From Zingiber officinale (taxonomy: Eukaryota > Streptophyta > Magnoliopsida > Zingiberales > Zingiberaceae): DNA of 64,000 bases. Position numbers and translations under genes: made by a program. Below the pieces are notes generated by a model. It searched no databases, had not been told where the DNA came from, and was given only the letters and a program-made list of their open reading frames with translations. The DNA is taken from the NCBI RefSeq assembly GCF_018446385.1, contig NC_055996.1, positions 124,965,750 to 125,029,749 on the forward strand. The letters run 5' to 3'. This document shows, piece by piece, positions 48,198 through 60,000 of the stretch (positions within the stretch are counted from its first letter, which is position 1; each line of letters starts with the position of its first letter).

Positions 48198-49169
48198 TGT
48201 TGGAGCAATCCCAATGGTCCGTATGACCATGCATTTTGGTGTTTAAGCAAAGGTTTTAAGTTAGGTTTACTCTTGTTATTTGATATGTGTATGTGAGTGT
48301 GCAGATTTGCAGGATACACATATGACTTAGTTTGATGACTTTGGGTCCGGTGAAGGATGGAGCATCCGAGGGACCGTGGACAAGGCAGCAAAGATAAGGC
48401 CCGAGGGAAACGACTTCGAGGCATACGCGAAGGATGACATTGGGGACGAGCCATGAGCTTGGATGCATCCGAGAGATGAGAGCCAAAGGAAATATGCTTG
48501 AATGCAAGAGGTCAAGGCTGCAAAGAAGAGTCAAGTGAGTCGTGAGGGTACGAGTGCATGAGAGATTGTATTCAGGGAAAAATCCTGAGTGGTACTGTAG
48601 TAGTCAACGGGGGAACTGCAGCAGTCAACGGGTGTTGTAGCAGTCGACAGCACTGTAGCAGTCGACTGGTGTACTGTAGCAGTCGACTGGTAGAGAGCTG
48701 TTAGGCTGACACGAGTCGACTGGTGCAAGGACCAGTCGACTGGTAATGGTAAAATAGTATGACTATTTTCTTTCAAGCTCTATAAGGAGCTTGGGATGAC
48801 CGGCCAAGATGACGAAATTAGAGTTGGTTAAAGCCTAATTAGTAGTCACTAAATGCTTAAGGTTTCCCTTGTGTCCAAGTGTTTTTGGTGAGTGTTGTGG
48901 TGAAGTTTCTCCACCCATAAGGAGGTTTGAGTTAACCGGAGTTTCCGGGGACTAATCCATCGATAGATTGAGGGATCGTCCACCTTACAGACAGTCGTGG
49001 AATATGAGCCCTAATCTCTGAACCACGTTACATCGATGTGTTAGCGGTTTGCATTTCCTTTCTCATTGTATTTAACTTTTGTATTTCACTGTGCTAACAT
49101 TGTAGGAAGCAATCGATTTGGGGGCGCCGTCTATCCACCCCTCTTCTAACCGGTCACCGATCCCCTACA
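48198..49169 (+). mobile_element. Solo LTR inserted in the split LTR
   Basis: This 972-bp block starts TGTTGGAGCAATCCC and ends CCGATCCCCTACA. Perfect duplications GATTT lie at 48193-48197 and 49170-49174. It contains a run of AGTCGACTGGT palindromes (48595-48745) and a TATA-like CTCTATAAGGAG at about 48778. It has no internal region. Confidence 0.9.
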
Positions 49170-50094
49170 GATTTTACCTAGGGGTTTTGATGAAATTTGA
49201 AAATTAGAATTGGACAGTCTGATGACTATCAAAACAAATTTTACTTCACATGTTATATGTCTATTTTCTAATGCCTGTTTTGCAGGAGACTAATACTTTT
49301 GCTGGGTTAGGTTCAGCTTTGATCGGTCAACCAAACTTGAGATCAGTCAACCGAACCTCCAAGCAAACAGATTGGATTTTCAGCGAGCTGATTAGGTTCG
49401 ACCAAGGGATCGATCGACCGAACTTGGGGTTCAATCGACCGAACCTGGGGTTCAGTTAACCGAACCTGGGGTTCGGTCGACCGAACAGTGGATATGCATC
49501 GACGTGGTCTAGCAGAGTTGATCGGACTAAATGAGTTGGGGATCGGTCGACCGAACGAAGACTTTTATCCAAGCAGCAAAATCTGAACGGGAAGCCGAGC
49601 TGATTCAGGTAGGATTAGTCGACCGAACGATGGGATCGGTCAACTGATCAGCGACGAGTCAAATCTGATCCCGAGATCAGTGGATCTGGATAAGGTCTAG
49701 CTTGGCTATTTAAGGAGGGTTCGATCAGTTGCTTCGACAAAACACTTTCTAAGATCAAGAACGAACAACTGTTGTTCTACTTCGACAATCAACGAACGAC
49801 TTTTATTTCTATTATTGTCGATAACTTTATTATATTGCTGTTGTACTTCAAATTTGTAATCTTTGTTCGAACTATTAGTGATTGCCCACCGAAAGCGATC
49901 AATGATCGTGGGCCTTGGAGTAGGAGTCGTCATAGGCTCCAAACCAAATAAAAGAAACCTTGTCAGCATTGCTAGCTCCTCGTCTCTTTCTATCTTCCGC
50001 TACGTTATTCTGTGTTTTACGAAACTAGTGAAAAAGACACGAGTACTATTCACCCCCCTTTCTAGCACACATCGATCCTATAGAGAGTTGAGTG

Positions 50095-50580
50095 ATCGGA
50101 CACATCAAGGAGACGAAGAGAACCCTCTCTCTCTAAGTCTAGATCTTTTAGTCCTAATTTTTGGTCCTTTTTATAATTTGCATGTTAGATTATGATAAAA
50201 ATTCAATTAAAATTGACTGCGATATTCTCTGGATTCACGTTCCCACCTAGGTTATAGTTTTAGGTCGAGTTAGGCGGCCAAAGGCCATCGATGGTTGGCG
50301 GACTGTATGGTACCAAGCAAGGGTGGCCTGCCCACTACCGGTGGTCTCCAATCACCTAGCTCGACCCAAAACTATAACCTAGGGTGGGAAGGTGAACCCA
50401 GGGGAGATTATAATCAATTTTGGTTGGATTCTGACTACGATACGACATATAAATTTTAGAAGGGACCAAGAAGAAATCAAGGATTGCTGACTAGAGGATC
50501 CGATCTCTCCCTCTTCAGACAGTTTGGATTTGCTTTATCCATAATCTCTAGTCTCATCTTGGTCCCTTCTCTCATTTGCA
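50095..50580. repeat. Foldback (inverted-repeat) DNA, two hairpins
   Basis: Left arm about 50150-50275 pairs with about 50350-50475, e.g. CTAGGTTATAGTTTTAGGTC against GGGTCGAGCTAGGTGA-side sequence containing CTATAACCTAGGGTGGGAA. A second hairpin pairs GAAGGGACCAAGA (about 50461) with TCTTGGTCCCTTC (about 50558). A third copy of the GAAGGGGCCAAGAGGA motif lies near 50853. This suggests a foldback/MITE-like element; no target duplication was fixed. Confidence 0.6.
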
Positions 50581-51339
50581 CTTTGGATACTATTTTATTT
50601 ACGTTCAAACTTCTATGAAATACTACCTATACTTATTAGTGACACACTTAAAATGAAATTCACTCTATCAAGCTCAAATCTAAATTTAATTAAAACATTC
50701 TCACTTGCATAAAAAATAATGAGTTCACCTGAAAAAAAATAAAAATAGATAAACTTTAACTACAAATTATCTAAGTGTGCTACTAATGAGTTAGGTAAGC
50801 TTTTAGAAAAGTTGGAGCATAAATAAGATGATATTCCAAGTATAAATAAGAGAAGGGGCCAAGAGGAAGAGGAGATTAAAGATTGTGGACTACGAATGCT
50901 CTCGGACACTGATGATTAAGGATTGATAAGCAAAAAAAAAAAAAAAAAATCGAAATAATTTTAATCAAATAAAAAATATTTTGAATGTAATAATTTTAAT
51001 TAAATTAAAAAATATTAAATAAATTTTATAGTAGTTATGTCTCTAGTAGTTATATATTCTACTAACTAGCGTATTTGTTGCGGACATGTTATAAACCCTA
51101 ATTTTCATCCCCCCAACAGAAGCAATTGTTCTTCTCGACGATCCGCGCATCGTTGATACTTGAATCCCATTGGCACGCCAATCAAATCTTCTTTCCGGCT
51201 AAACAAATAAGAACCCAAACCCTCATCTTTCACTTCACTCCCTTGTCTCCCTTCCCTTTCCTCGCTTCTCTCTTTCTTGTTCGAAGAGGAAAGACAAATT
51301 GAGGTCCAGGAGTAGGATTTAAGGCGAAAGAAAAGGGAT
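50581..51339 (+). promoter_or_regulatory. HDAC upstream region and 5' leader
   Basis: AT-rich DNA with an A-run at 50934-50949 gives way near 51100 to CT-rich leader-like sequence before the HDAC ATG. No clear TATA box is present, as often for housekeeping chromatin genes. Confidence 0.4.
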
Positions 51340-54300
51340 ATGGAGATCGGTGGCGGCAACTCCCTGCCGGGAATCGGTCCGGCGGCGAAGAAGCGGAAGG
51401 TGTGTTACTTTTACGACCCGGAGATCGGGAACTATTACTACGGGCAGGGGCATCCGATGAAGCCGCATCGGATGCGGATGACCCACGCGCTGCTCGCCCA
51501 GTACGGCCTCCTCGGCCACATGCAGGTGTACAAGCCCAACCCTGCCCGCGACCGCGACCTCTGCCGTTTCCACGCCGACGACTACGTCACCTTCCTACGC
51601 TCCGTCACCCCCGAGACTCAACAGGAGCAGATCCGCGCCCTCAAGCGCTTCAATGTCGGCGAGGACTGCCCCGTCTTCGACGGCCTTTACTCCTTTTGTC
51701 AGGCCTACGCGGGCGGCTCAGTTGGTGGCGCTGTCAAACTCAACCATGGGCACGACATTGCCATCAACTGGGCTGGCGGCCTTCACCATGCCAAAAAATG
51801 CGAGGCCTCAGGTTTCTGCTACGTTAATGACATCGTGCTAGCCATCCTCGAGCTCCTCAAGCGCCATGAGGTGCGTCCATTTTTTTTTTTTTTTTTGTAG
51901 GTTCCGAGGTTTTCTTTTCTTCGTTCTTATTTTTCGATCTCCATAATGGATTGTGGCTAATAATGTTAAGTTGTTAATACTCATGCTGTTATGACTAGAG
52001 GTTGCATCTGCTCCTATGTATTGCTTGTAGATTGGGAAGATCTTTCAACAATGAACATAGCGGTGGCAAAAATATAAATAGGTATTCATTAACACTTCAA
52101 TTCATACAGCTACAAGGAGGTAACTGAGGAACTTTGTTGCTCTCATAGGATGACATGCTAGGTCCTCAAGACAGATTGGGACTATTATGAGTTTCTTAGC
52201 TGCATTAGATTTAGAACTTACTTCTAGATATATTTTTCTTTATAATGATATTTCTTTGTGTTGTTAGAGCAATAACAGTTCCCTGATTCATATGCAAAGA
52301 TGGCTTTCGCCTTACAGATTGCTTTTTGAGTTGTTAAGCTTTAGTAGCATGCAGATATAAATTGATGGTCACCAAAATGTAACCATCATGACATTCATTC
52401 CTAGTTTTATTGAATCACCATTACAAGTGTCATCATGGAAGTTAGGATATTACTTTCCTTACTTTTTTCATGCAATGGTTTTATTATTCTAGGACATTTG
52501 TATACAATTTGGATGTATCACATATTGTGTAAAGTGAAATTATATACATGTCCCCACATAAATGGTATTTTAGGTTACTGAGAGTGAATAATATGAAGTT
52601 CTATTAGCATATCACCATGTTTTATATATATTTTTTTCGACTAACGCTATGTTTCAACTCAATGCTGACATGACTTCCTATTGGAACTCTATGCAAGGCC
52701 CGTGAAGATTTTTTCACTGTCTTATCGGATCTAAGAAAAATCAATCCTGAATCCAGTTTTTGTATCATGATCTTGTTATATTAAACTTAAATTTTGCTAG
52801 ATTTTTGAAGCTAACCTACAAGTTCTCTTTACATCTCTAAGATTCTTTTGCTTATTTACCTATTTTTAAAAGAAAATACTGCTGTTAAGATGCATGTTCT
52901 CTCATTTATCTGTATAGACACATACACACACAATGCACATATACAGAATTAGTTGTGTGCATGAATAAATTATAAACATATTTGCACAATCACATCAGTT
53001 CCATCAAAAGGTATATTTATTTCTTCCTCTGAGTTACCTTTGGAACTTAAAAAATACAGTAAACATGGCATCTATTGACCTGACTATTTTTGAACAGTTG
53101 ATCTTGTTCAAGCATACACTAATTGTTCCGTCTATTGACCTGCCTATTTTGATTTGATGAAAAATTGAATGTTGTTTGATGATTGTATATATATGTATCT
53201 AAATCCTCAGAAGTGGAATCTTAGGCTGCATTTATTTTGGACAATTTTCCTGGTTTCCTATATTATTTTATAATAAATTATTCTTTTATGTAAATGTGTA
53301 AAGGGTTGTAAACAAGCTAAGCCGAACCAAGCTTTGGGATGTTCAAGCTTGTTTGATAAGGTAACCGAGCTGAGCCTAAAATGAATCAAGGCATTGAAAT
53401 GATTGTTCAAGCTTGACTTGGTCTACTTTTTATGAGCTAGAGCTTAGTTTAAGCTTGGCTTGAGCTTGGTTCGTTTAGATGTTATCGAACTCTCAATTCA
53501 AGCTTGTTTGATTGTTTGAAACTTTTGTTTGTTTGATTGATTATTGAGCTTGTGTTAATTTTGAACTTGTTTGTTCATTTTAAAAATTTCTTTGTTTATT
53601 AAGTATATTGATAAGAGTTTTATTAATGAACATGGTTTGTGAAACGACTGTTGTTCATGAACATTAACGAGTTGAACATATATGTGTTCAAACTTATTTG
53701 TTTAGTTTAACGAGTTGTTCAATCATATTTATTTAATTGATCTTGTGTGTATTGAACGATTATAAATAAGCTCTTACCATGTCGAACACCTAGCTTGTTT
53801 ATGAACGTTTGGTTCATTTACAACCTTTATGTGTTTGATCATAATTTTTCAAAAAAAAAAATGAGTACAATCAAAATAATAAATAAGTAATTTTTTCTTT
53901 ACCTTTTTTGGGAGATCAATCATTCTTTTATAATAAATATTTCTTATTTTATATAGAGATGAAAAAGACTGTAACAAATATATCCCTTTTCACTTTTCAT
54001 TTTTTTGGATTTTAATTTTTATCTTGGGAAAGGAAAATTAGGAAAATTTTCTGGAAATAAACAGCCTTAGAATTTCCTGCAACGTCTCAAAATTTTGACC
54101 TAGAGAGAGCCTAATCGTTCACTTAACTATACTGCACTATTTCCATTCTTTGAGATTGATTTGACTGACTTAACAGTGGTCATTAGCTTGTTTCAGTGTT
54201 CTCCTAATGTCTGATATTTTTGTTGTTTGACCATAAATTTTTATGCACTCATCTACAGCGTGTATTATATGTGGACATTGATATTCACCATGGAGATGGT

Positions 54301-57300
54301 GTGGAGGAGGCATTCTATTCCACAGACAGAGTCATGACAGTTTCATTTCATAAATTTGGAGACTACTTTCCTGGAACAGGAGACATACGTGATATTGGAT
54401 ATGGGAAAGGGAAATACTACTCACTCAATGTCCCATTAGATGATGGGATAGATGATGAGAGCTATCAATCTCTCTTCAAACCTATCATGGGAAAAGTTAT
54501 GGAAGTTTACCAACCTGGCGCCGTGGTCCTTCAGTGTGGTGCTGACTCATTATCCGGAGACAGGTTGGGATGTTTTAACCTTTCCATCAAAGGTCATGCC
54601 GAATGTGTGAAATACATGAGATCTTTTAATGTGCCACTGTTGTTACTTGGTGGTGGTGGATATACTATCAGGAATGTTGCTCGATGTTGGTGCTATGAGG
54701 TATTGTGGTAAACAAACCCTCTCTTTCATTAAATTGCCGAATCATCTAGCACCTTTTTCCTGATTCACATATTTTCGATCACTGAACTATGAATTTTATA
54801 ACATTTTCTAAAAACAGCACATATACTATTTTATTGTTGTTCCATTTTGCTCACTACTTATTTATATCAACATATACATAATCATGTAGGAAGTTTTTTA
54901 ATGATTATTCAGTTTTTTCAGCATTGTAAGTGTAAGATTCTTGTTGCTTTGTAATTGTACTTTCATTAACAATATGTATTGTTTGGATCTGTTCTAAAAC
55001 GCCTGATAAAAGTTGCGTTCATGGACAAAGCAATCTCTTGTTATTGTATGTCAATAAGCACAAGTTAAACTTCCTCATCTCTAGGTGTACTTTATTTGCC
55101 TTGTGTTATATCAATCCCATCTCATTGGTACTAGTTTAATGTGTTCTAACTTTGTTCGATCTCACTTGGGCAGACTGGAGTTGCCCTTGGGTTAGAAATT
55201 GATGACAAGATGCCTCAAAATGAATACTATGAGTATTTTGGACCGGATTATACTCTTCATGTTGCACCAAGTAATATGGAAAACAAAAATTCGTATCAGC
55301 AATTGGATGATATTAGATCAAGGCTTCTAGACAATCTCTCAAGGATTCAACATGCTCCTAGTGTCCAGTTTCAAGAACGACCTCCTGATACAGAGATTCC
55401 TGAGGTACTTCTCACTTAATGGAATGTCATGTTTTTGAAGGTTGCGTTATCTTTGACCTGATTTTATGACACTTCTCTTTTATGGTTGAAGTTTATTTGG
55501 TACCTCACTATAACTTTACATGCAACCCTGGTAAGAGATGATTGAGCATGTCTTATAAAAAAACAAATAGATGGGTCATTGGAAAAATCATGGAAAAAGT
55601 TTCTCTGGTTTGTAAGATAATACTTATTAATTATCAATTCATCTTCTGATTCTTATTAATTGTAGAAAAAAAATACACGCAACCTATGAGGATTTGATGA
55701 TGATGATGATCATCATCATCTATGATTGTTCCATCGATCTGAGGATGGTTGTATGGATCACCCCTCAATGAGCTCTTTGCAATACTATATCATCATTTGT
55801 CATCTAGTATTTGAATATGTGCAAGGCTATAGCACTAGTAATGTTCAAATTAATTAAATTATTATTATTAATTTTTATCAGTTTACTTTCACTTTGCTCA
55901 ACCTTTTTCACTTTCCACTCTGATAGTTTCAAAGTTAACCATAGAATATATTGTTACCTTTGAACATATCCATACAATGTCAACCTAATTTCTTGCATTT
56001 TATCAATCTTTGGAGTTGTATCTAGTTGCTTCCAAATAATAGTTTTTTTATATAAATAAATTGTCTATTTAGCATTTTCATCTCTAATAATTAATATTTT
56101 GTATGTCTTTTGAAAATTAATTAAAGAAATGATTCAATGAGCATTTCCTGTGTTAGCTGTGACCATTGAAATCAAAAGTGACATATCGACTTTTGCATGT
56201 GTCTTATGGCACTAGAGGATACTTAGGGGGCGTTTGGTTTGCGTTTTCCACGCTGTTTTCTATTTTCATTTTCTGAGAAAATGGAAAACGTGTTTGATTT
56301 GCCTTTTCCACGTTCATTTTTAAGAAAATGAGAGAGCGTTTTCTAAGAAAACGGAAAACGCGGAAAAGTCATTTTCTAAAAAACGAAAAACACGCGTTTT
56401 TCAGAAAATGAAAATGAAAATGGGGCAAACCAAACGCACCCTTAGCTTCTTCACCTGTTGAATACATTGTTGATTCCACTCTATGTAAAGCTGGCTGTAT
56501 CCATAAGCATGTTGTCAAGGAAAAGATGATATTGGATCTGAAAATAATAATAGTAAAATTGATCTGTTAACAAGGTCGAGGTCAAATAAGTTGTTTTCTT
56601 TACACCAAGCATTAACATGGCATGTGTTTTCACCAGTAGTTGTGCCACTTCCTGAATGAATATGAAATCCAAGAATTGTTCTGAACCTGATACCCACTAC
56701 TATACCCCTTTAATCCACTACTTTTGAGTAAATATCAAATCTGAGGCAATGCACCTTTATTTGGAACCACTTTACTATCTCTTTGGATACATTTGATACA
56801 AACATAACAACATGTTTCTTATTGAGGACTTGTTGGATTGATAAGTACATATAAGAGATTAGCATGGGAATTATATGGTTAGCTGTTTAAGAGAGTAATT
56901 ACTTTGATGATATCCAGCCTGATGAAGATCATGCAGATCCAGAGGTAAGGCATGATCCTGATTCAGACATGGAGGTTGATGACTCCAAGCATCCAGATGA
57001 GTCAGTAAGGTAGTTATTTTGTTACTTCTTCGGCTTATTTTCTCCATCGGACCACTTTATGCATTCTCCTGACTCATGTTTGATTGCAGAAAACCGTTTC
57101 CTATTAATATCCAGAATGTGAGAATCAAGAAGGAAACCAAGGAAGGTGATGTAAAATATCAGGTACATTATTCTGATATGTTTCCCCTTCACTTTTAAAC
57201 ATATGAAAGTATATCTTCTGTATACAGAAAATTTATTAATGATTTATTTTGCTGTATATGGTCATCTTACTATCATGTATAGTAGGCTGACATTTCTGAT

Positions 57301-57653
57301 ACCTTAGTTGAAGGGCTGAGCATTTTCTGGATTTAATCACAAATTTCGTGGTCCTCTTTGCCTTTGTTGATTTTCAGGAAGATCAAAAAATTACAGATCA
57401 TTTGAAAGCTGTAGAAGCAGTTGTTGAAGAAATCTCTGGTTTCAAGGTAGCATGTATATCCGATGAAAAGCGGCTTCTAATCATAGATGAAATTTGCTGG
57501 AAGTCTTATTGGTTTTTGTTTTTGGTTATTGCATAGTAGGCTTCTGATGTTGGATCCACGGCGATAGATGAACCCAGGAGTATAAAGATGGAATTGGAGA
57601 GCAAGATTAAGTTGTCCGATGCACTAGAAAGTGCAGGCAAACACCAGTTTTAG
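51340..57653 (+). CDS. HDA19: RPD3-class histone deacetylase, HDA19/HD1 type
   Basis: Zinc-dependent class I lysine deacetylase of nuclear co-repressor complexes. Exons: 51340-51870, 54259-54699, 55174-55404, 56918-57009, 57090-57162, 57378-57446, 57540-57653; 516 aa, matching HDA19/maize HD1 length. Introns are GT-AG, intron 1 being 2388 bp. The deacetylase domain spans about residues 18-325. Charge-relay His pair H149/H150 is in GGLHHAKK; zinc ligands are D185 and H187 in [10 protein letters not shown] and D273 in [13 protein letters not shown]; the catalytic Tyr is Y312 in GGGGYTIRN. All are present, so the enzyme should be active. The C-terminal tail is acidic ([10 protein letters not shown]), then Lys/Glu-rich, as in HDA19. 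An HDA6-type call is less likely because of this tail. Exon 1 is GC-rich, the rest AT-rich. Three MITE insertions lie in the introns. Confidence 0.96.
53224..54066. mobile_element. Tourist-like MITE in HDAC intron 1, carrying a second insert
   Basis: The left end GGCTGCATTTATTTTGGACA pairs with the right end, whose reverse complement is GGCTGTTTATTTCCAGAAAA; both lead into TTTTCCT. TTA flanks both sides (53221-53223, 54067-54069), the PIF/Harbinger target. Without the insert at 53300-53828 it is about 314 bp. Confidence 0.75.
53300..53828. mobile_element. Second TIR element nested in the intron 1 MITE
   Basis: The ends AAAGGGTTGTAAAC and (reverse complement of the right end) AAAGGTTGTAAATG are inverted repeats. 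ATGTGT lies on both sides (53294-53299, 53829-53834). Inside are many GTTCAAGCTTG/GAACGTTTGG-type words. Non-coding; superfamily unsettled. Confidence 0.65.
55696..55720. repeat. (GAT)n/(ATC)n palindrome in HDAC intron 3
   Basis: TGATGATGATGATGATC followed directly by its inverse forms a perfect microsatellite hairpin. It is probably a replication by-product. Confidence 0.7.
56226..56441. mobile_element. Tourist-like MITE in HDAC intron 3
   Basis: This 216-bp element has ends GGGGGCGTTTGGTTTG and (reverse complement) GGGTGCGTTTGGTTTG, flanked by TTA at 56223-56225 and 56442-56444. The interior is largely GTTTTC/GAAAAC words in both directions, so the whole element can fold. Removing it would leave an intact intron. 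Confidence 0.85.
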
Positions 57654-59370
57654 TTGACTTGGCGTGGGTGGACAGTTTTAGTTAGCGCCGGAAGATCAGC
57701 CGCACTATTTCATGCTAGTACCGCAGATTTGGAAGTCCAGTCTGGTGTTTAAGATACATCTACTAATGTGATTCTGGTATTATTCTGTTAAATTGAAACA
57801 TTATGCTTAAACTATCTATTTACCAATGTGATATTATTTGTACAGGCAAATTGAAATATTATGCTGAGAGGTTCCTGGTAAACTCAGAACACAATTTCTA
57901 GTCCACCATGACGCCTTTTGTAGACTGTAGTTGTTAAATCATCACAATTTTGGTTCAAAATTATTTGGGTAAAAATTAAAAGGGTTTGTCAAATTAAATA
58001 ATGTAGTGAATGTGATGAAGTTTCTTTAGGTTGTCTTGCTCATTGAATTTTAAATTAGGTTATTACTTTCTAATAAATAAAATCAACATAAAATAATAAT
58101 GTTATTGTAGAAATTAACAATCGTATAGTAGCTATTTATGATTAAATAATATTTATTTATAATGTAAGGAGTGTTATGGAGTTATCTTAGTTTGTTTGTT
58201 TATTGAAATATTATTTTAAGAAGGTTATTACTTTTTAATAAGCAAAATGAACATAAGATGATACAAGAAATTAGTAATTAACTGCTACATATTGTAATAA
58301 TTATCTATTAGCTTCTAAACAGTCGATTGTGGTAAGAAAATGTTCATTTGAATTGTAGTAATGCCATAAAATCTTTTTAATTTATTTTATTTATCAAAAT
58401 ATTATTTTAATTATATTATCATTTTCCAATAAGTAAAATCAACATAAAATAATAATTTTATTATGGAAGTTAACAACCAGTTACTACATTCAGGACTATG
58501 GTATAATGATAAAATACTACATTTAGGACTATGGTATAATGATAAAATATTTAAGTTATCATTCATATATTTAGAGTTTAATCCCTAATTATATCATATG
58601 TTACACGTTGAAGTTAGCAATCAATTATTACAACTTAAATTTTTAAAATTAGTCTTAGATAGTTTAGTTTAAATGGGATGTGTATTTGACTGTAATTAGA
58701 AAAAGAAACATCTATTTGAAAATTTGTCAAATGATGACGCTCTTTTATTTTTGTCCAAATTATTTTGAGTCTTTTGATTATTAAAATACTTATAAGCCAT
58801 TTGCATATTTGATCTGAAGTGCTGATTCGGTCGGCATTTTCCCAACTCGATGCTTTGTATTGCTCTTTGCTTATATCAACTTAAGTTTTAAATTGTTTCT
58901 GCCTTATCTAAACTGAAGCGACAAAGGTCCATTCTTTCATCAAGTATTTTTCCTAAAAGTGCGTAGAGGTCTTGCATTTAGTATTTTTATACTTTTAGTA
59001 TTCATCTTAGTATATCCATCTTCTTTTTAAGTTTTTAGTCCAAATAGTTAACGATATTAAAGATGATAAATTCATGTCTATTAGCTATCATTACAATTTT
59101 TTTAGTGGCCTTCTATGGTCCATTTATATTATTCTTTTTAAATTTTAAAGTACTTTGGCAAAAATGTTTAATAATATAAAGGTCTCCGAATGATATCAAA
59201 TATCATAGCACTGATAGTCTTTGAATTGATTTATGCAACAATTTTGATTAGAACTGCTCAAATTGCTATTTGGATAATCAAACTTATTTCATCAGAAACA
59301 TAGTTAGATTATAATAAATTTTAAAGAAATAAATTATCATATAATAATTTAAAACAAATTATCATATAAT
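57654..59370. other. HDAC 3' flank, AT-rich with imperfect repeats
   Basis: No gene is seen. A block with TAATAAATAAAATCAACATAAAATAATAA-like sequence recurs near 58070, 58235 and 58430 with drift. A 33-34 bp tandem pair around ACTACATTTAGGACTATGG lies at about 58480-58550. Confidence 0.5.
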
Positions 59371-59880
59371 ATAATTCAGATCTATCGTGGCAACCTTGGT
59401 ACTCAGTGGCTTGAGAACCTCTACCCGACATCCTTTGTGCCGACAGCTTGAACACCTTCATCATTCTTCAGATTGTTCAGTAGCCTAAATGTCTTTCTTT
59501 CTCTCTAGAGTGTAGGATAGTTTGAGTACTCGACCTTTCAATTATCTTAACTAGCTCAGTTGTTTGTGTACCTGATACAATTAGGCATCTCAAGTTACAC
59601 GCAACCTAACTTTTCGAGTCCATTCACGAGACTTGACTATCTAAGTAACTTCTATTGCTTGGCCATTCAGAATACCCTATGTCAAGCTCCATAGTTAGCT
59701 CTCCCCTTCGAGTATGCTGGGTTTCCTCAATCCCCTTATGAGGGGTCTAACTTTTGACTATAGGCTTGGGCCTATCCTTGGGCATAGCCTTGATAGGGAG
59801 GGAGCCATGGAATATAATAGTCTGGATTGGTACCAACCATCACTTGTTAGAACCTTCTTGTAATTTATATGGATATAGTA
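59371..59880. other. Unassigned sequence, possibly retroelement debris
   Basis: It is more GC-rich than its neighbours, without a sustained frame and without a recognised family. It may belong to the antisense LTR unit to its right, but nothing proves that. Confidence 0.3.
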
Positions 59881-60000
59881 GGATGTGGTATGTGTTAGGA
59901 TCTGTGTCAGTTAGAGAAGGTGAATAACTTCACATTGAGTGGATGTGGTATGTGTTAGGATCTGTGTCAGCTAGAGAAGGTGAATAGCTTCACATTGAGT
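59881..60000. repeat. 60-bp tandem duplication at an LTR edge
   Basis: 59881-59940 and 59941-60000 are the same 60-bp unit with two differences (starting GGATGTGGTATGTGTTAGG). The unit spans 12 bp of flank and the first 48 bp of the LTR, so the junction itself was duplicated after insertion. Confidence 0.9.

Larger units (their letters stand above)
39298..50082 (+). mobile_element. Solo LTR split by two later insertions
   Basis: Pieces 39298-39410, 47734-48197 and about 49170-50082 together form one LTR of about 1.48 kb. It starts TGTTGGTGCAGG and ends CATCGATCCTATA. Perfect duplications GAGAG lie at 39293-39297 and 50083-50087. It was interrupted by the full element at 39411-47733 and by the solo LTR at 48198-49169. 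It contains a 56-bp tandem repeat (47780-47946) and many TTCGGTCGACCGAA palindromes (about 49300-49650). Confidence 0.85.
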
